Shown in pieces: positions 34,976 through 42,807 of a stretch of 64,000 nt of DNA. Positions within the stretch are counted from its first letter, which is position 1. Every line of letters begins with the position of its first letter. The stretch is from Ructibacterium sp965146665 (GTDB lineage Bacteria > Bacillota > Clostridia > Monoglobales > Monoglobaceae). Location of the stretch: positions 1 to 64,000 of the forward strand of contig CBCTHE010000001.1 in assembly GCA_965146665.1 (NCBI GenBank), in the 5' to 3' direction. The notes below the pieces were generated by a model. It saw only the letters and a program-made list of their open reading frames with translations, was not told where the DNA came from and did not search any database. The position numbers and the translations under genes were made by a program.

Positions 34976-36475
34976 ATGACGAACTTTGCTTTCATTATGG
35001 ATCTTTTAAAAATTTCTTCAAAAAAATTTTTCGAAATCGGGTTTGACAAGTCACAGGTCAGCCGCTGGCGCAGAGGAAAGCTCCGTCTCATGCCGAACCG
35101 GCACATTGTCAAATCCATCTCCGCGCTGTTCTGGGCCGCTGACGCGGCGCGCCCGCATCCCGTTCTGCAGGAGATCCTGGACATTTGGTATCCAGCTTCT
35201 CCCTGCCGGACCGAGGAAGAAAAGCACGCGCTGCTGGAACGGTTTCTGACCGAAAAAGGCCAGCTTGAGGATGCCTATTTACAGCGGCGGGAAAAAAGAC
35301 TTGGCATATGCTCCGACACGGACGGGGACAGCTGTATGATTGTCTCACGGGGTATTGAGGCGGTCAAACAGCGGATTCTTGATTTCTACGACCTCATTCT
35401 GGCATTGCCGAACCCGGTCACCATTCTCTTGGTCTTTCCCCAGGGCAGGGGAGCGCTGTCTTTTGACGCGGATTTCAACGCATGTGTACAGGAGAAATAC
35501 GACAGGCTTTTTGCCCGCAGCCACCGGATCTGTTCGGTCATCTGCACAGACGACGCCATCAGCCATTTTACAGCTTCTTATAATCGGACTCTGGTGCACC
35601 TTTTAAAGGGCTTTGCCCGCAGCCAGTACTTTGATGACTTCAACGCGGAAACCACAGAACTGTTTCTGGCCGCCGCGGGTGATTCTCTGGCGCTGGAACT
35701 CAGGGAAGAGGAACCGGGACGCATAGAGAGCGCCGCCGGAACCATCTATACCGATGAATCCCAGATCAGCAGGATCCGGGAACAAATCCGTCTATATGCA
35801 GGCCGTTCAAAAAACAGAGAATACTTTGACTTCTTTCACAAACCGGACGGATATTTAAAAAATGTCCATATTTCACCGGACAGCCCTTGTTACATGATCA
35901 CCCGCCTTCCCCATTTCGGTATACTGCCGGCAGACGCATTTCCTGTTTCCTTTGCTCTGACCGACGCAGAAGCTGAGCTTACAAGTCAGGAACTGCGGCC
36001 GCTGCTGCTTAATCCCCCCTACTTTTGGGAATACGCCACAGTCCGGCATATTTTCTGTGAAAGTGCCATTGAAAATGCGCTTTTGAAAAAAAGGCATCAA
36101 TGCAATGAGCTTTCCGCCGTGCTGAAACGCCGGGTTTGGATGACCACGCCTCATCTGATACGTCAGCTTGCCGGGATGCTGACCCTGCTGAAGGAACGTA
36201 AAAACTATGAGGTTTGCTTTTTAAGCGAGGAGCGGTTTGAGGCATTGAAGATCCAGCTTGCCGTCTGGGGCTACGGCGCCTCCATTGTCTGGCTGGACGA
36301 TGCACACTCCGCCGCAAGCCGCGGCTATGTGAACCAGCGCGTTATACAGGGATTTTGCCGGGCCGCCTGGGATAAAATACCCGGAAAGATGAAAGCCCGC
36401 GCCGCCTCCGTTCAAAAACTTGAACAATGGCTCGAAAAGGCGAGACGGTACGGCTATGATATTGAAAATATATAA
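34976..36475 (+). CDS. Uncharacterised 499-residue protein with N-terminal HTH, possible regulator
   Basis: A cytoplasmic-looking protein (no signal peptide or membrane segment). Residues ~15-40 (SSKKFFEIGFDKSQVSRWRRGK) resemble the recognition part of an XRE-type helix-turn-helix. The other ~450 residues match no family I recognise. They contain repeated short helical and beta segments, and a C-terminal part (LLKERKNYEVCFLSEERFEALKIQ) that might be a ligand-binding fold. The ATG has GAGGTG seven bases upstream. The gene stands alone between a consensus promoter and a strong terminator, divergent from the phosphatase operon, with a palindrome over the shared promoter region. Autoregulation and control of that operon are plausible but inferred. 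Not an enzyme I can name. Confidence 0.6.
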   Translation: MTNFAFIMDLLKISSKKFFEIGFDKSQVSRWRRGKLRLMPNRHIVKSISALFWAADAARPHPVLQEILDIWYPASPCRTEEEKHALLERFLTEKGQLEDAYLQRREKRLGICSDTDGDSCMIVSRGIEAVKQRILDFYDLILALPNPVTILLVFPQGRGALSFDADFNACVQEKYDRLFARSHRICSVICTDDAISHFTASYNRTLVHLLKGFARSQYFDDFNAETTELFLAAAGDSLALELREEEPGRIESAAGTIYTDESQISRIREQIRLYAGRSKNREYFDFFHKPDGYLKNVHISPDSPCYMITRLPHFGILPADAFPVSFALTDAEAELTSQELRPLLLNPPYFWEYATVRHIFCESAIENALLKKRHQCNELSAVLKRRVWMTTPHLIRQLAGMLTLLKERKNYEVCFLSEERFEALKIQLAVWGYGASIVWLDDAHSAASRGYVNQRVIQGFCRAAWDKIPGKMKARAASVQKLEQWLEKARRYGYDIENI

Positions 36476-36504
36476 AAAACTTCTTTATATTACCTTGAAA
36501 ACGC

Positions 36505-36540
36505 AAAAGAGCGCGCAGCTATGCTGCGCGCTCTTTTCAT
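36505..36540 (+). terminator. Terminator of the HTH protein gene (works in both directions)
   Basis: The 15-bp stem AAAAGAGCGCGCAGC / GCTGCGCGCTCTTTT with a 3-nt loop has A and T tracts on both sides, so it can also stop transcripts of the facing DUF6514 gene. Confidence 0.9.
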
Positions 36541-36593
36541 TCCACTATAATAATACAGGGGGTTTTGTCATTTATTCCCCAGAATTTATACTG

Positions 36594-36812
36594 TCAGTCT
36601 ATGATATAATCTTCCACAACATCTTTGAGATGTTCGGGCGCTGCATTCTGAACATTACACAGGTCAATCAATTTATCAACATACTCTCTCTCCGCAGATA
36701 TGTCCCGGACCTCCGCAATTATCCTGCCATCCTGAATGCCGGCAATTCCATATCCCATATAGGTTTCTCCCTCCAATTCTCTTTCCTCACTTGTTAATTG
36801 ATACAATGCCAT
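36594..36812 (-). CDS. DUF6514 family protein
   Basis: A 72-residue acidic protein. The pattern YGIAGIQ ... IIAEVRDIS ... V-x-x-LIDLCN ... PEHLKDVVEDYI matches the clostridial DUF6514 family (usual ending LSPIHLxDVVEDFL). Function is unknown and no membrane or metal-binding motif is seen. AAGGAGG lies 12 bases before the ATG. It stands alone on the minus strand and faces the shared terminator at 36505-36540. The 292 bp upstream, shared with the divergent XRE gene, are AT-rich with only weak promoter-like hexamers. Confidence 0.7.
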   Translation of the reverse strand: MALYQLTSEERELEGETYMGYGIAGIQDGRIIAEVRDISAEREYVDKLIDLCNVQNAAPEHLKDVVEDYIID

Positions 36813-37104
36813 GACCTTGTACTTCCTCCTTATTTTGTAATCATATTACCCCTTTATCTTTGTTTCAAAACTGGTGACCATTTACAGAAATCGCATGGGA
36901 TGAAATATCCGAGATGTAGTATAGACCAAAAATATAAATGGTAAGAAGTCTTATGAAAAAAACGAATATTATTATATTCCTAAATCATTCCAGTTTCAAC
37001 ACATTATAATAAATAACTGTTCATTGAAATAAGTATGCCCTTTCTTTTCCACTCTATTTCGATATAATTGGTATAAATGATTCCAACGGCGGGAGGATGC
37101 GGGC

Positions 37105-37443
37105 ATGGTAACATTACAGCAGTTAAAGAATATTCTGGCAAACCGCGTACAGCGGCTTCGGAAGCGCAGCTATCTGACGATCGAAAAACTGGCAGAGGAG
37201 GCTCACATCAGCAAGGGAACCATCAATCAGCTGGAAAGCGGACAGAGCAATGTTACACTGGAAAAACTCTACCGCGTATGCAAGCATTTTAACATTCCCA
37301 TGTCACAGCTTTTGGACGAGCCGGCCGAAGTGCCGGAAATCAAGGATCTTCGCGATGTAAACCGGCAGATTGAAGCAATCTATGCCTGTTTGGATCACAT
37401 ACAAAAATACATTCAGGACAGACTGGATGAATTGGATCAATAA
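37105..37443 (+). CDS. XRE-family HTH transcriptional regulator
   Basis: A 112-residue cytoplasmic DNA-binding protein. The classic XRE fold spans residues ~10-65: LAEEAHISKGTINQLESGQSNVTLEKLYRVCKHFNIPMSQLL contains the recognition helix and the conserved hydrophobic core. The C-terminal ~45 residues (VNRQIEAIYACLDHIQKYIQDRLDEL) look like a coiled coil for dimerisation. GGGAGG lies eight bases before the ATG, and a TATAAT-like -10 (about 37068) is upstream. It is a single-gene unit with its own terminator; the targets are unknown. The neighbouring divergent DUF6514 gene is a candidate. Confidence 0.85.
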   Translation: MVTLQQLKNILANRVQRLRKRSYLTIEKLAEEAHISKGTINQLESGQSNVTLEKLYRVCKHFNIPMSQLLDEPAEVPEIKDLRDVNRQIEAIYACLDHIQKYIQDRLDELDQ

Positions 37444-37497
37444 AGCCTGAACGGCTTTGCCTCTGTTCCAAGCGATAAAACAACTTTCAAAAGTCAA

Positions 37498-37535
37498 AAA
37501 AACCAGCGGGAGTCGTGGCTTCCCGCTGGTTTTTG
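37498..37535 (+). terminator. Bidirectional terminator between XRE and GtrA genes
   Basis: The 13-bp stem AAAACCAGCGGGA / TCCCGCTGGTTTT (37499-37511 and 37521-37533) with a 9-nt loop and T runs on both strands serves the convergent genes. Confidence 0.9.
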
Positions 37536-37560
37536 CTAATTAAACTGGAAAAAGGGCCAG

Positions 37561-37995
37561 CTATTGTTTTGGGGTTTCCTTCTTGTTAAAAATCCAGAGC
37601 TTACTGAACAAATAGTTCAGGGCAATCACAATGATATTGACCAAAAGTTTCATAAGCCGCGCTTCAAATCCCATATGCACCACAGTGATCTGCATGAGGA
37701 TCTCGGCCATGACCATGGTGAAAATTCTGGCCGCGTAAAAGCTCCCCATCTCCTTGCATACGGCCCGCACGCCGGTTACCGTGCTCTCAAATACATATTT
37801 TCGATTGGTCACATAGGCAAAGGTAATGGCCGCCAGGGTTGAACATATACTGCACGCATGCATCAGCCAGGGGTTGCTGTCCAGATCCAGCATCGTTCCA
37901 AAAATAAAAAAAACACCTGTATCAACCAGGAAGGTCAGTCCCCCAAAGACACAGTATAAAATAAATTCCCTATATTTATTCCAAAGCCGCTTCAT
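37561..37995 (-). CDS. GtrA-family membrane protein
   Basis: A 144-residue integral membrane protein with four predicted helices, including YCVFGGLTFLVDTGVFFIFGT near the N-terminus and LLVNIIVIALNYLFSKLWIF at the C-terminus. The motif NYLFSKLWIF followed by a basic tail is the GtrA hallmark. Family members take part in moving or modifying lipid-linked sugars for surface polysaccharides, often as the flippase partner of a glycosyltransferase. No glycosyltransferase gene adjoins it here, so its partner must be elsewhere. GGAGGCGGG precedes the ATG. The 250 bp upstream are GC-rich and then AT-rich; I see no other gene there. Confidence 0.85.
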   Translation of the reverse strand: MKRLWNKYREFILYCVFGGLTFLVDTGVFFIFGTMLDLDSNPWLMHACSICSTLAAITFAYVTNRKYVFESTVTGVRAVCKEMGSFYAARIFTMVMAEILMQITVVHMGFEARLMKLLVNIIVIALNYLFSKLWIFNKKETPKQ

Positions 37996-38179
37996 TCTGC
38001 CCGCCTCCTGCCGCCCGGCACCCCTGCCAGACCTGTAATCCGCCGCGTGACCGCCAATCGCCCGCCTGCAAAGCGGCGGCCCAATTTCTCCTTCAACGCG
38101 ATCACATTTTATTTATTATCCCGCAATGGTTTGAATTTGTCAAGATTATTTGTCCGGATGTTAACAAACTTTAATCACG

Positions 38180-38209
38180 TTGACAGAAGACTTCAAAATG
38201 TGATAGGAT
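38180..38209 (+). promoter_or_regulatory. Promoter of the GNAT gene
   Basis: TTGACA (38180-38185) and TAGGAT (38204-38209) are 18 bp apart, upstream of the SD-preceded start at 38248. Confidence 0.6.
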
Positions 38210-38247
38210 AAACAGGATTGAAGACAGCCAAAAGGAGGAGATCAGTC

Positions 38248-38757
38248 TTGCATTATACAGTTGTGAAGGCGGAGACATCTGCCGATTTTGCTCAAATAGA
38301 AGCATTGGCACAAAAAATCTGGCACTGTACCTATGACGCCCTGATCGGGCCGGAACAGGTGGACTATATGGTTCAAAAATTCCAAAGCCAGACCGCGCTT
38401 CAGCGGGATGTTGAAGAAAACGGCTATGAGTATAGCATGGCGTTTGACGCGGGCCGGTTGATTGGCTACTGCGGCGTTCATCCGGAAGACCGGAATTTCG
38501 TATTTTTGAGCAAGGTGTATGTGGATCCGGATTATCAAAAAATGGGGATTGCGAAGTCTATGGTTTTTTCCTATGTGAAAAAATACGCGGACCTCGGTTT
38601 TAAAAAAATGTGGCTGACAGTCAATAAGGGCAACGAAAATGCGATTGCGGCATATTTAAAGCTGGGCTTTGTTCGGTCAGGGGAACTGTTGACAGACATT
38701 GGCAATGGGTACGTGATGGATGATTATACCATGGAGCTCAACCTGACGCAGAGCTGA
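38248..38757 (+). CDS. GNAT-family N-acetyltransferase
   Basis: A 169-residue acetyltransferase that should move an acetyl group from acetyl-CoA to an amine. The GNAT core is clear: beta4 LSKVYVDPDYQ, the pyrophosphate-binding loop DYQKMGIAKSMV (Q/R-x-x-G-x-G/A type), and beta5 to the C-terminal helix KKMWLTVNKGNENAIAAYLKLGFVRSGE, where NENAIAAYxKLGF is the standard motif. The start is taken as TTG at 38248 because AAAGGAGGAG lies seven bases upstream; an in-frame TTG 30 bp earlier would begin upstream of that SD. Acceptor is unknown. A MITE-like element begins directly after the stop codon, and no ordinary terminator is seen. Confidence 0.85.
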   Translation: MHYTVVKAETSADFAQIEALAQKIWHCTYDALIGPEQVDYMVQKFQSQTALQRDVEENGYEYSMAFDAGRLIGYCGVHPEDRNFVFLSKVYVDPDYQKMGIAKSMVFSYVKKYADLGFKKMWLTVNKGNENAIAAYLKLGFVRSGELLTDIGNGYVMDDYTMELNLTQS

Positions 38758-38774
38758 CCTATCTGCAAAATTTG

Positions 38775-39132
38775 GAAAAGCGTCCCCGCAGACGCTTCAG
38801 GCTGTCGAAAAAGTAAACTTGTCCATAAAATTTGGAATGATTTTGCCATGAATTGATAGCCCAAAGCCCGCGTCGAACCACGGTCAAGTTTGCTCGTTTT
38901 GCCTTGTACAGGCAAAAGATCGCTTTTAGACCGGGTTCTCCTTCCTCCCACAAAAGCTTTGGCTTTTGTGGGAAAGAGGAGCAATGACGAAGCATGTGAG
39001 CCTTTTTCTGAACCAGGAAAAAGCGAACAAAGCGGAGTACAGTGCGACGAGCCGGGCCCGTACGGCGCGGTCCAAAATCATTTCAAATATGGGTTTATCG
39101 ACACGCTCAAGCGTCTCCGCGGGCGCTTTTTT
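38775..39132. mobile_element. MITE/REP-like long imperfect palindrome
   Basis: The left end (38777-38848) and the right end (39068-39132) are inverted copies. Shared blocks include AAAAGCG near both ends, GACGCTT with C/G AG, GTGTCGA/CTGTCGA, TAAAC, and GAATGATTTTG/AAATGATTTTG. Inward the arms keep pairing imperfectly (GCCCG...GTCG; TTTGCTCG/TTTGTTCG) to a perfect 11-bp hairpin CCCACAAAAGC / GCTTTTGTGGG (38947-38957 and 38962-38972) at the centre. The whole ~358 bp could fold into one hairpin. No transposase is encoded. One short plus-strand frame from 38984 has an SD but looks incidental. Known non-autonomous elements have this form; copy number in the genome would settle it. Confidence 0.65.
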
Positions 39133-39264
39133 GTATTGTCCGCGGTTCCGTATATAGCCGATACCCGCGCCCGTGCCGGCCCGTTGGCCCGAATACAATT
39201 CCGAACAGTTCCGCGCCGCTTCAAATTTGTGAAAGATTCACAGTGAAGTCAAGGGCGGGCCCGC
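39133..39264. other. Non-coding stretch between the palindromic element and the apgM promoter
   Basis: GC-rich sequence with no gene, hairpin or repeat that I can support. It completes the ~590-bp gene-free interval after the GNAT gene. Confidence 0.4.
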
Positions 39265-39294
39265 TTGACACCCTGGCAATATTCGGTGTATACT
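39265..39294 (+). promoter_or_regulatory. Promoter of the phosphoglycerate mutase gene
   Basis: TTGACA (39265-39270) and TATACT (39289-39294) have an 18-bp spacer, about 55 bp before the start codon. Confidence 0.75.
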
Positions 39295-39350
39295 ATATAG
39301 GCGATATTAAAAACTGACGCTGTTTTCACAGATTTAGGAGGTATGTGATG

Positions 39351-40568
39351 ATGAAATATATTGTCGTCCTGTTGGATGGTGCGGCGGACACCCCCGTTCC
39401 GGAGCTTGGGGGAAAAACGCCCCTAGAAGCGGCCCAAAAACCGCATATAGACGCCCTGGCATCCAAGGGGGAGATAGGCATGGTTACCACCGTCCCCCAA
39501 AACCTGCCCCCGGGCAGCGATGTGGCCAATCTGGCGGTTTTTGGATATGACCCGCAGAAGTATTACACCGGACGTTCTCCACTGGAAGCGGTATCCATGG
39601 GCGTTCCGCTTGAACTGACAGACACCGCTTTCCGTGCCAATCTCGTGACCCTGTCCGACGCGGAAAACTACGCGGACAAAACCATGGTGGACTATAGCTC
39701 TGATGAAATCTCAACCGAAGAAGCCCATCAGCTTATCGCGGCCCTGAACGACGCGCTGAAAACTGACAGCTATGAATTTCACGGGGGGATCAGCTACCGC
39801 CATCTGATGGTATGGCACAACCGGAAAAACGACTTTTCTCTGACGCCGCCCCACGATATTTCGGATCGGGTAATCGGCGAATATCTGCCGGCGGATGAAA
39901 CCATTCTCATTCTGATGAAGAAGAGCTATGACATTTTAAAGGATCATCCGGTCAATCAGGCGCGGGCTGCCCGCGGCCTGCATCCCGCGAATTCCCTCTG
40001 GATCTGGGGCAACGGAACAAAGCCGGATCTGGAAAGCTATCAGTCCCGCTTCGGCATCAAAGGCGCGGTCATCTCCGCGGTGGATCTGGTCAAGGGGATC
40101 GGACACTGCGCCCAGCTGGACGTGATTGATGTCCCCGGGGCAACAGGCACGGTACATACCAACTTTGACGGAAAGGCGCAGGCCGCGATTGATGCGCTCG
40201 GCAGTGGCGCGGACTTTGTATACATTCATCTGGAGGGCGCCGACGAAGCCGGCCACCGGCACGAAGTCGATAACAAGGTGCGGGCCATTGAACTCATTGA
40301 CCGCAAAATTGTGGCGCCGGTCACCGCGTATCTGGAAGCGGCCGGAGAGCCCTATCACATGCTTATCATGCCGGATCATCCCACGCCTCTGGCCATCCGT
40401 ACGCACACCTCTGATCCCATCCCCTATATTCTCTATCGCAGTGAAGCGCCGGAGAACCACGGCGGGAGGATTTACAGCGAGGCCTGCGCAAAGGCCGCCG
40501 GTCTCTACGAGCCCCTGGGCCATCTGCTCATCAACCGGCTTTTGGGACTTTCGGCTCAAAATGCTTAA
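39351..40568 (+). CDS. apgM: Cofactor-independent phosphoglycerate mutase, archaeal type (apgM family)
   Basis: A 405-residue cytoplasmic enzyme of the alkaline-phosphatase superfamily that should interconvert 3- and 2-phosphoglycerate. The start MKYIVVLLDGAADTPVPELGGKTP gives the first metal-binding Asp. The block LPPGSDVANLAVFGYDPQKYYTGRSPLEA contains the Ser used as nucleophile in this family. Later HLEGADEAGHR and MPDHPTP supply further metal ligands. Some relatives were proposed to act as homoserine kinase, so assignment rests on family similarity. TAGGAGGT precedes three possible starts (GTG 39345, ATG 39348, ATG 39351); the last is used because homologues begin MKYIVV. The stop codon lies within the first copy of a 17-bp tandem repeat. 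Confidence 0.85.
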   Translation: MKYIVVLLDGAADTPVPELGGKTPLEAAQKPHIDALASKGEIGMVTTVPQNLPPGSDVANLAVFGYDPQKYYTGRSPLEAVSMGVPLELTDTAFRANLVTLSDAENYADKTMVDYSSDEISTEEAHQLIAALNDALKTDSYEFHGGISYRHLMVWHNRKNDFSLTPPHDISDRVIGEYLPADETILILMKKSYDILKDHPVNQARAARGLHPANSLWIWGNGTKPDLESYQSRFGIKGAVISAVDLVKGIGHCAQLDVIDVPGATGTVHTNFDGKAQAAIDALGSGADFVYIHLEGADEAGHRHEVDNKVRAIELIDRKIVAPVTAYLEAAGEPYHMLIMPDHPTPLAIRTHTSDPIPYILYRSEAPENHGGRIYSEACAKAAGLYEPLGHLLINRLLGLSAQNA

Positions 40569-40586
40569 AGGCTCAAAATGCTTAAA
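40553..40586. repeat. Perfect 17-bp tandem duplication over the apgM stop codon
   Basis: GGCTCAAAATGCTTAAA occurs at 40553-40569 and again at 40570-40586. The first copy encodes the last residues and the TAA stop of apgM; the second is non-coding. Confidence 0.9.
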
Positions 40587-40624
40587 TCGGAGATATGGAA
40601 TTTCCATCAATTATAAAATATTGC

Positions 40625-40653
40625 TTGCATTTCCGCAGTGTATCTGATATGAT
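40625..40653 (+). promoter_or_regulatory. Promoter of purA
   Basis: TTGCAT (40625-40630) and TATGAT (40648-40653) are separated by 17 bp, about 65 bp before the ATG. No purine-type riboswitch or obvious operator is recognisable between them and the gene. Confidence 0.65.
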
Positions 40654-40716
40654 AGAAAGGTATGCGGTTTGGAATGCGAACCCATCGATGTATGATTTGA
40701 GAAATGAGGGATTATT

Positions 40717-41988
40717 ATGCCAACTAAGGTAGTTATCGGCGCACAATGGGGCGACGAGGGAAAGGGTAAGACCATTGATATCCTTGCCGGAAAAGCGGAT
40801 GTTGTGGTCCGCACCTCCGGCGGAAACAATGCCGGCCATACCATTGAGGCAGATGGCGTTACATACAAGCTTCATCTGATGCCTTCCGGTATCCTGAACC
40901 CGAATACATTGAATATTATCGGCAGCGGCGTGGTTGTGGACCCCAAGGTCCTTCTGGAAGAAATCGACGGAATGGAGTCCAAGGGAATCAGCACCAAAAA
41001 TCTGAAAATTGACGCGCGTGCTCATGTAATCATGCCTTATCATATTGAACTTGACGGGCTGTCAGAGGCCGCCCGCGGCAAGGGCGACATCGGCACCACC
41101 AAAAAGGGAATCGGTCCCTGCTACATGGATAAGGCGGAACGCAGCGGCATCCGTATGTGCGACCTGATCAATCCCAACAAATTTCCACAGCGCGTCCGCG
41201 AAAATCTGGAAATCAAGAACAGGATGATTGAGCTGGTCTACGGCGGCACTCCGATGGATCCAGAAGCTGTGATCCGTGAATATGCAGACTATGCAAAGCG
41301 TCTGGCCCCCTACGTGATGGATACCACTCCGGTACTCTATGACAGCATCAAGGCGGGTAAAGAGGTATTATTTGAAGGCGCGCAGGGAATCCTTCTGGAT
41401 ATAGACCTGGGGACCTACCCCTATGTCACCTCCTCCCATCCCATTTCCGGCGGGGTATGCGTCGGCAGCGGAATCGGCCCAACCATGATTGACGAGTGTA
41501 TCGGAATTCTCAAGGGCTACACCACCCGAGTGGGGAACGGCCCCTTTCCCACAGAGCTGAATGATGAAACCGGAGAGGCGATTCGTCAGAAGGGCCACGA
41601 ATTCGGCACTACCACAGGCCGTCCGAGAAGAACCGGCTGGTTTGATGCGGTCATTGCCAAATACGCCGTGCGCACAAGCTCGCTTACGTCTGTCGTATTG
41701 AATAAAATTGACCCGCTGGGCGGACTGGATAAAATTAAACTCTGTGTGGCCTATGACAAAAATGGAGAAATCACCACAAACTTCCCGCCCACACTGGAAG
41801 AACTGGCTGAATGCAAGCCGGTTTATGAGGAAATGGACGGCTGGACCGAAGATATCAGCGATATCAAAGACTTTGACCAGCTTCCTATGGCCGCCCAAAA
41901 ATATATTCTCCGCATTGAGGAGCTTTGCGGCTGCCGTGTGGCTTCCATTGGCGTGGGCCCTGGCCGCGATCAAAATATCGACCGCTGA
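40717..41988 (+). CDS. purA: Adenylosuccinate synthetase
   Basis: A 423-residue enzyme of AMP biosynthesis that joins IMP and aspartate using GTP. Hallmarks are present in order: QWGDEGKGK with the catalytic Asp/P-loop at about 9-17, the NNAGHT motif near 37, GTTKKGIGP near 128 for IMP binding, and FEGAQG near 222. The aspartate/GTP loop TTTGRPRRTGWFD lies near 299, and the GTP-binding NKID is present. Length is that of typical bacterial PurA. The weak SD is GAGGGA about seven bases before the ATG. It has its own promoter and is followed after 93 bp by a small conserved gene, with a terminator after both, so the two may be cotranscribed. Confidence 0.97.
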   Translation: MPTKVVIGAQWGDEGKGKTIDILAGKADVVVRTSGGNNAGHTIEADGVTYKLHLMPSGILNPNTLNIIGSGVVVDPKVLLEEIDGMESKGISTKNLKIDARAHVIMPYHIELDGLSEAARGKGDIGTTKKGIGPCYMDKAERSGIRMCDLINPNKFPQRVRENLEIKNRMIELVYGGTPMDPEAVIREYADYAKRLAPYVMDTTPVLYDSIKAGKEVLFEGAQGILLDIDLGTYPYVTSSHPISGGVCVGSGIGPTMIDECIGILKGYTTRVGNGPFPTELNDETGEAIRQKGHEFGTTTGRPRRTGWFDAVIAKYAVRTSSLTSVVLNKIDPLGGLDKIKLCVAYDKNGEITTNFPPTLEELAECKPVYEEMDGWTEDISDIKDFDQLPMAAQKYILRIEELCGCRVASIGVGPGRDQNIDR

Positions 41989-42081
41989 AGTCCGGTAACA
42001 AAGCTAAATATTAACCGCCCGGCCAGCCCACGGAAGGCGGTGTTTCATCCATATCATGTGGGCAGAAAGGCGATGAATGTT

Positions 42082-42426
42082 ATGGCTGCAAATACACCGT
42101 CCGAAAAGCCAAAGCAGTCGGCTTCCCGGCAGAAAAAAAGTGCATCCAAGCAGGAAAACCAGATTTTGACCTATAACGGCAAACCCTTGGTCCGCTCCGG
42201 CAGCCTGATCTATTACGGAAAGCCAGAGGACAAATATGTTGTTATTTTCCGGCTGGAGGATCAGGAGCCTCTGGGAGACCTGCAAATTTCCAAACGGGTC
42301 ATCATTGAACTGAAGACCAATGAGGGCAAGCGCTCTCAGCTTATCCGGCAGGCGGAACGCGACGGCCTGTACAAGGCCTTTGATATAGGCATGTTCTGGC
42401 TGGAGCAGGCTCTGGAAAACGGCTGA
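42082..42426 (+). CDS. Small conserved clostridial protein of unknown function
   Basis: A 114-residue soluble protein. The first ~25 residues are Lys/Ser/Gln-rich and probably disordered. The rest has the pattern YNGKPLVRSGSLIYYG ... YVVIFRLEDQEPLGDLQISKRV ... GLYKAFDIGMFWLEQAL that I recall from uncharacterised clostridial proteins. No catalytic or membrane motif is visible. The start is uncertain: ATG 42082 is 11 bases from AGAAAGG, while ATG 42073 is only two bases from it and a GTG lies at 42040. It follows purA and precedes the terminator at 42538, so it probably shares the purA transcript. Confidence 0.6.
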   Translation: MAANTPSEKPKQSASRQKKSASKQENQILTYNGKPLVRSGSLIYYGKPEDKYVVIFRLEDQEPLGDLQISKRVIIELKTNEGKRSQLIRQAERDGLYKAFDIGMFWLEQALENG

Positions 42427-42537
42427 ACTTCCAATAAAACTGCGCAAAAATGCCGGGCCTTATGTCCTTATAAACTGTGCCCATTGTGCGGACAGCACGG
42501 AAAAGCTGCGGCGGCAGTAAATAATTTTTAAGACAAT

Positions 42538-42582
42538 ACAAACCTGGCATGGTTTCTCAAATAATGTCAGGTTTGTTTTTAT
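42538..42582 (+). terminator. Terminator downstream of purA and the small conserved gene
   Basis: ACAAACCTGGCA and TGTCAGGTTTGT pair (one G-U) around a 15-nt loop and run into TTTTTATTT. Confidence 0.7.
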
Positions 42583-42716
42583 TTGGTTCCTCTCATCATT
42601 GCGAAGGTACAGTAAACATTTTGCTTTGTCCAGGTTTTGCAGGATACTATGCTATTGTCATACAACTCTCAATACTCTGCTGCTCCGCCTTTTCCTTATC
42701 TTCTGAGCATAAAAAC

Positions 42717-42760
42717 ACCTCCTATGACAGTTTCTTTGCTCTGTCATAGGAGGTATTTTT
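42717..42760 (-). terminator. Terminator of the sigma/anti-sigma/polA operon
   Basis: ACCTCCTATGACAG (42717-42730) and CTGTCATAGGAGGT (42741-42754) form a perfect 14-bp stem flanked by A/T runs on both strands. It lies 50-90 bp beyond the polA stop codon. Confidence 0.85.
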
Positions 42761-42807
42761 CTATTATCCTTTTTTATGGGGCAGTTCACCAGTACCTGGG
42801 GCCTCTT

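Larger units (their letters stand above)
42427..42807. other. Gene-free interval between the convergent purA and polA units
   Basis: About 380 bp holding two strong terminator hairpins (42538-42582 and 42717-42760). Between them lie ~130 bp with no open frame, SD or repeat that I can support. Confidence 0.6.

Noticed and set aside
38890..39246. Several overlapping open frames on both strands inside the palindromic element
   Set aside because: They arise from the inverted repeat and lack family similarity. The one with an SD (plus strand from 38984) is low-complexity and basic, and ends beyond the element.
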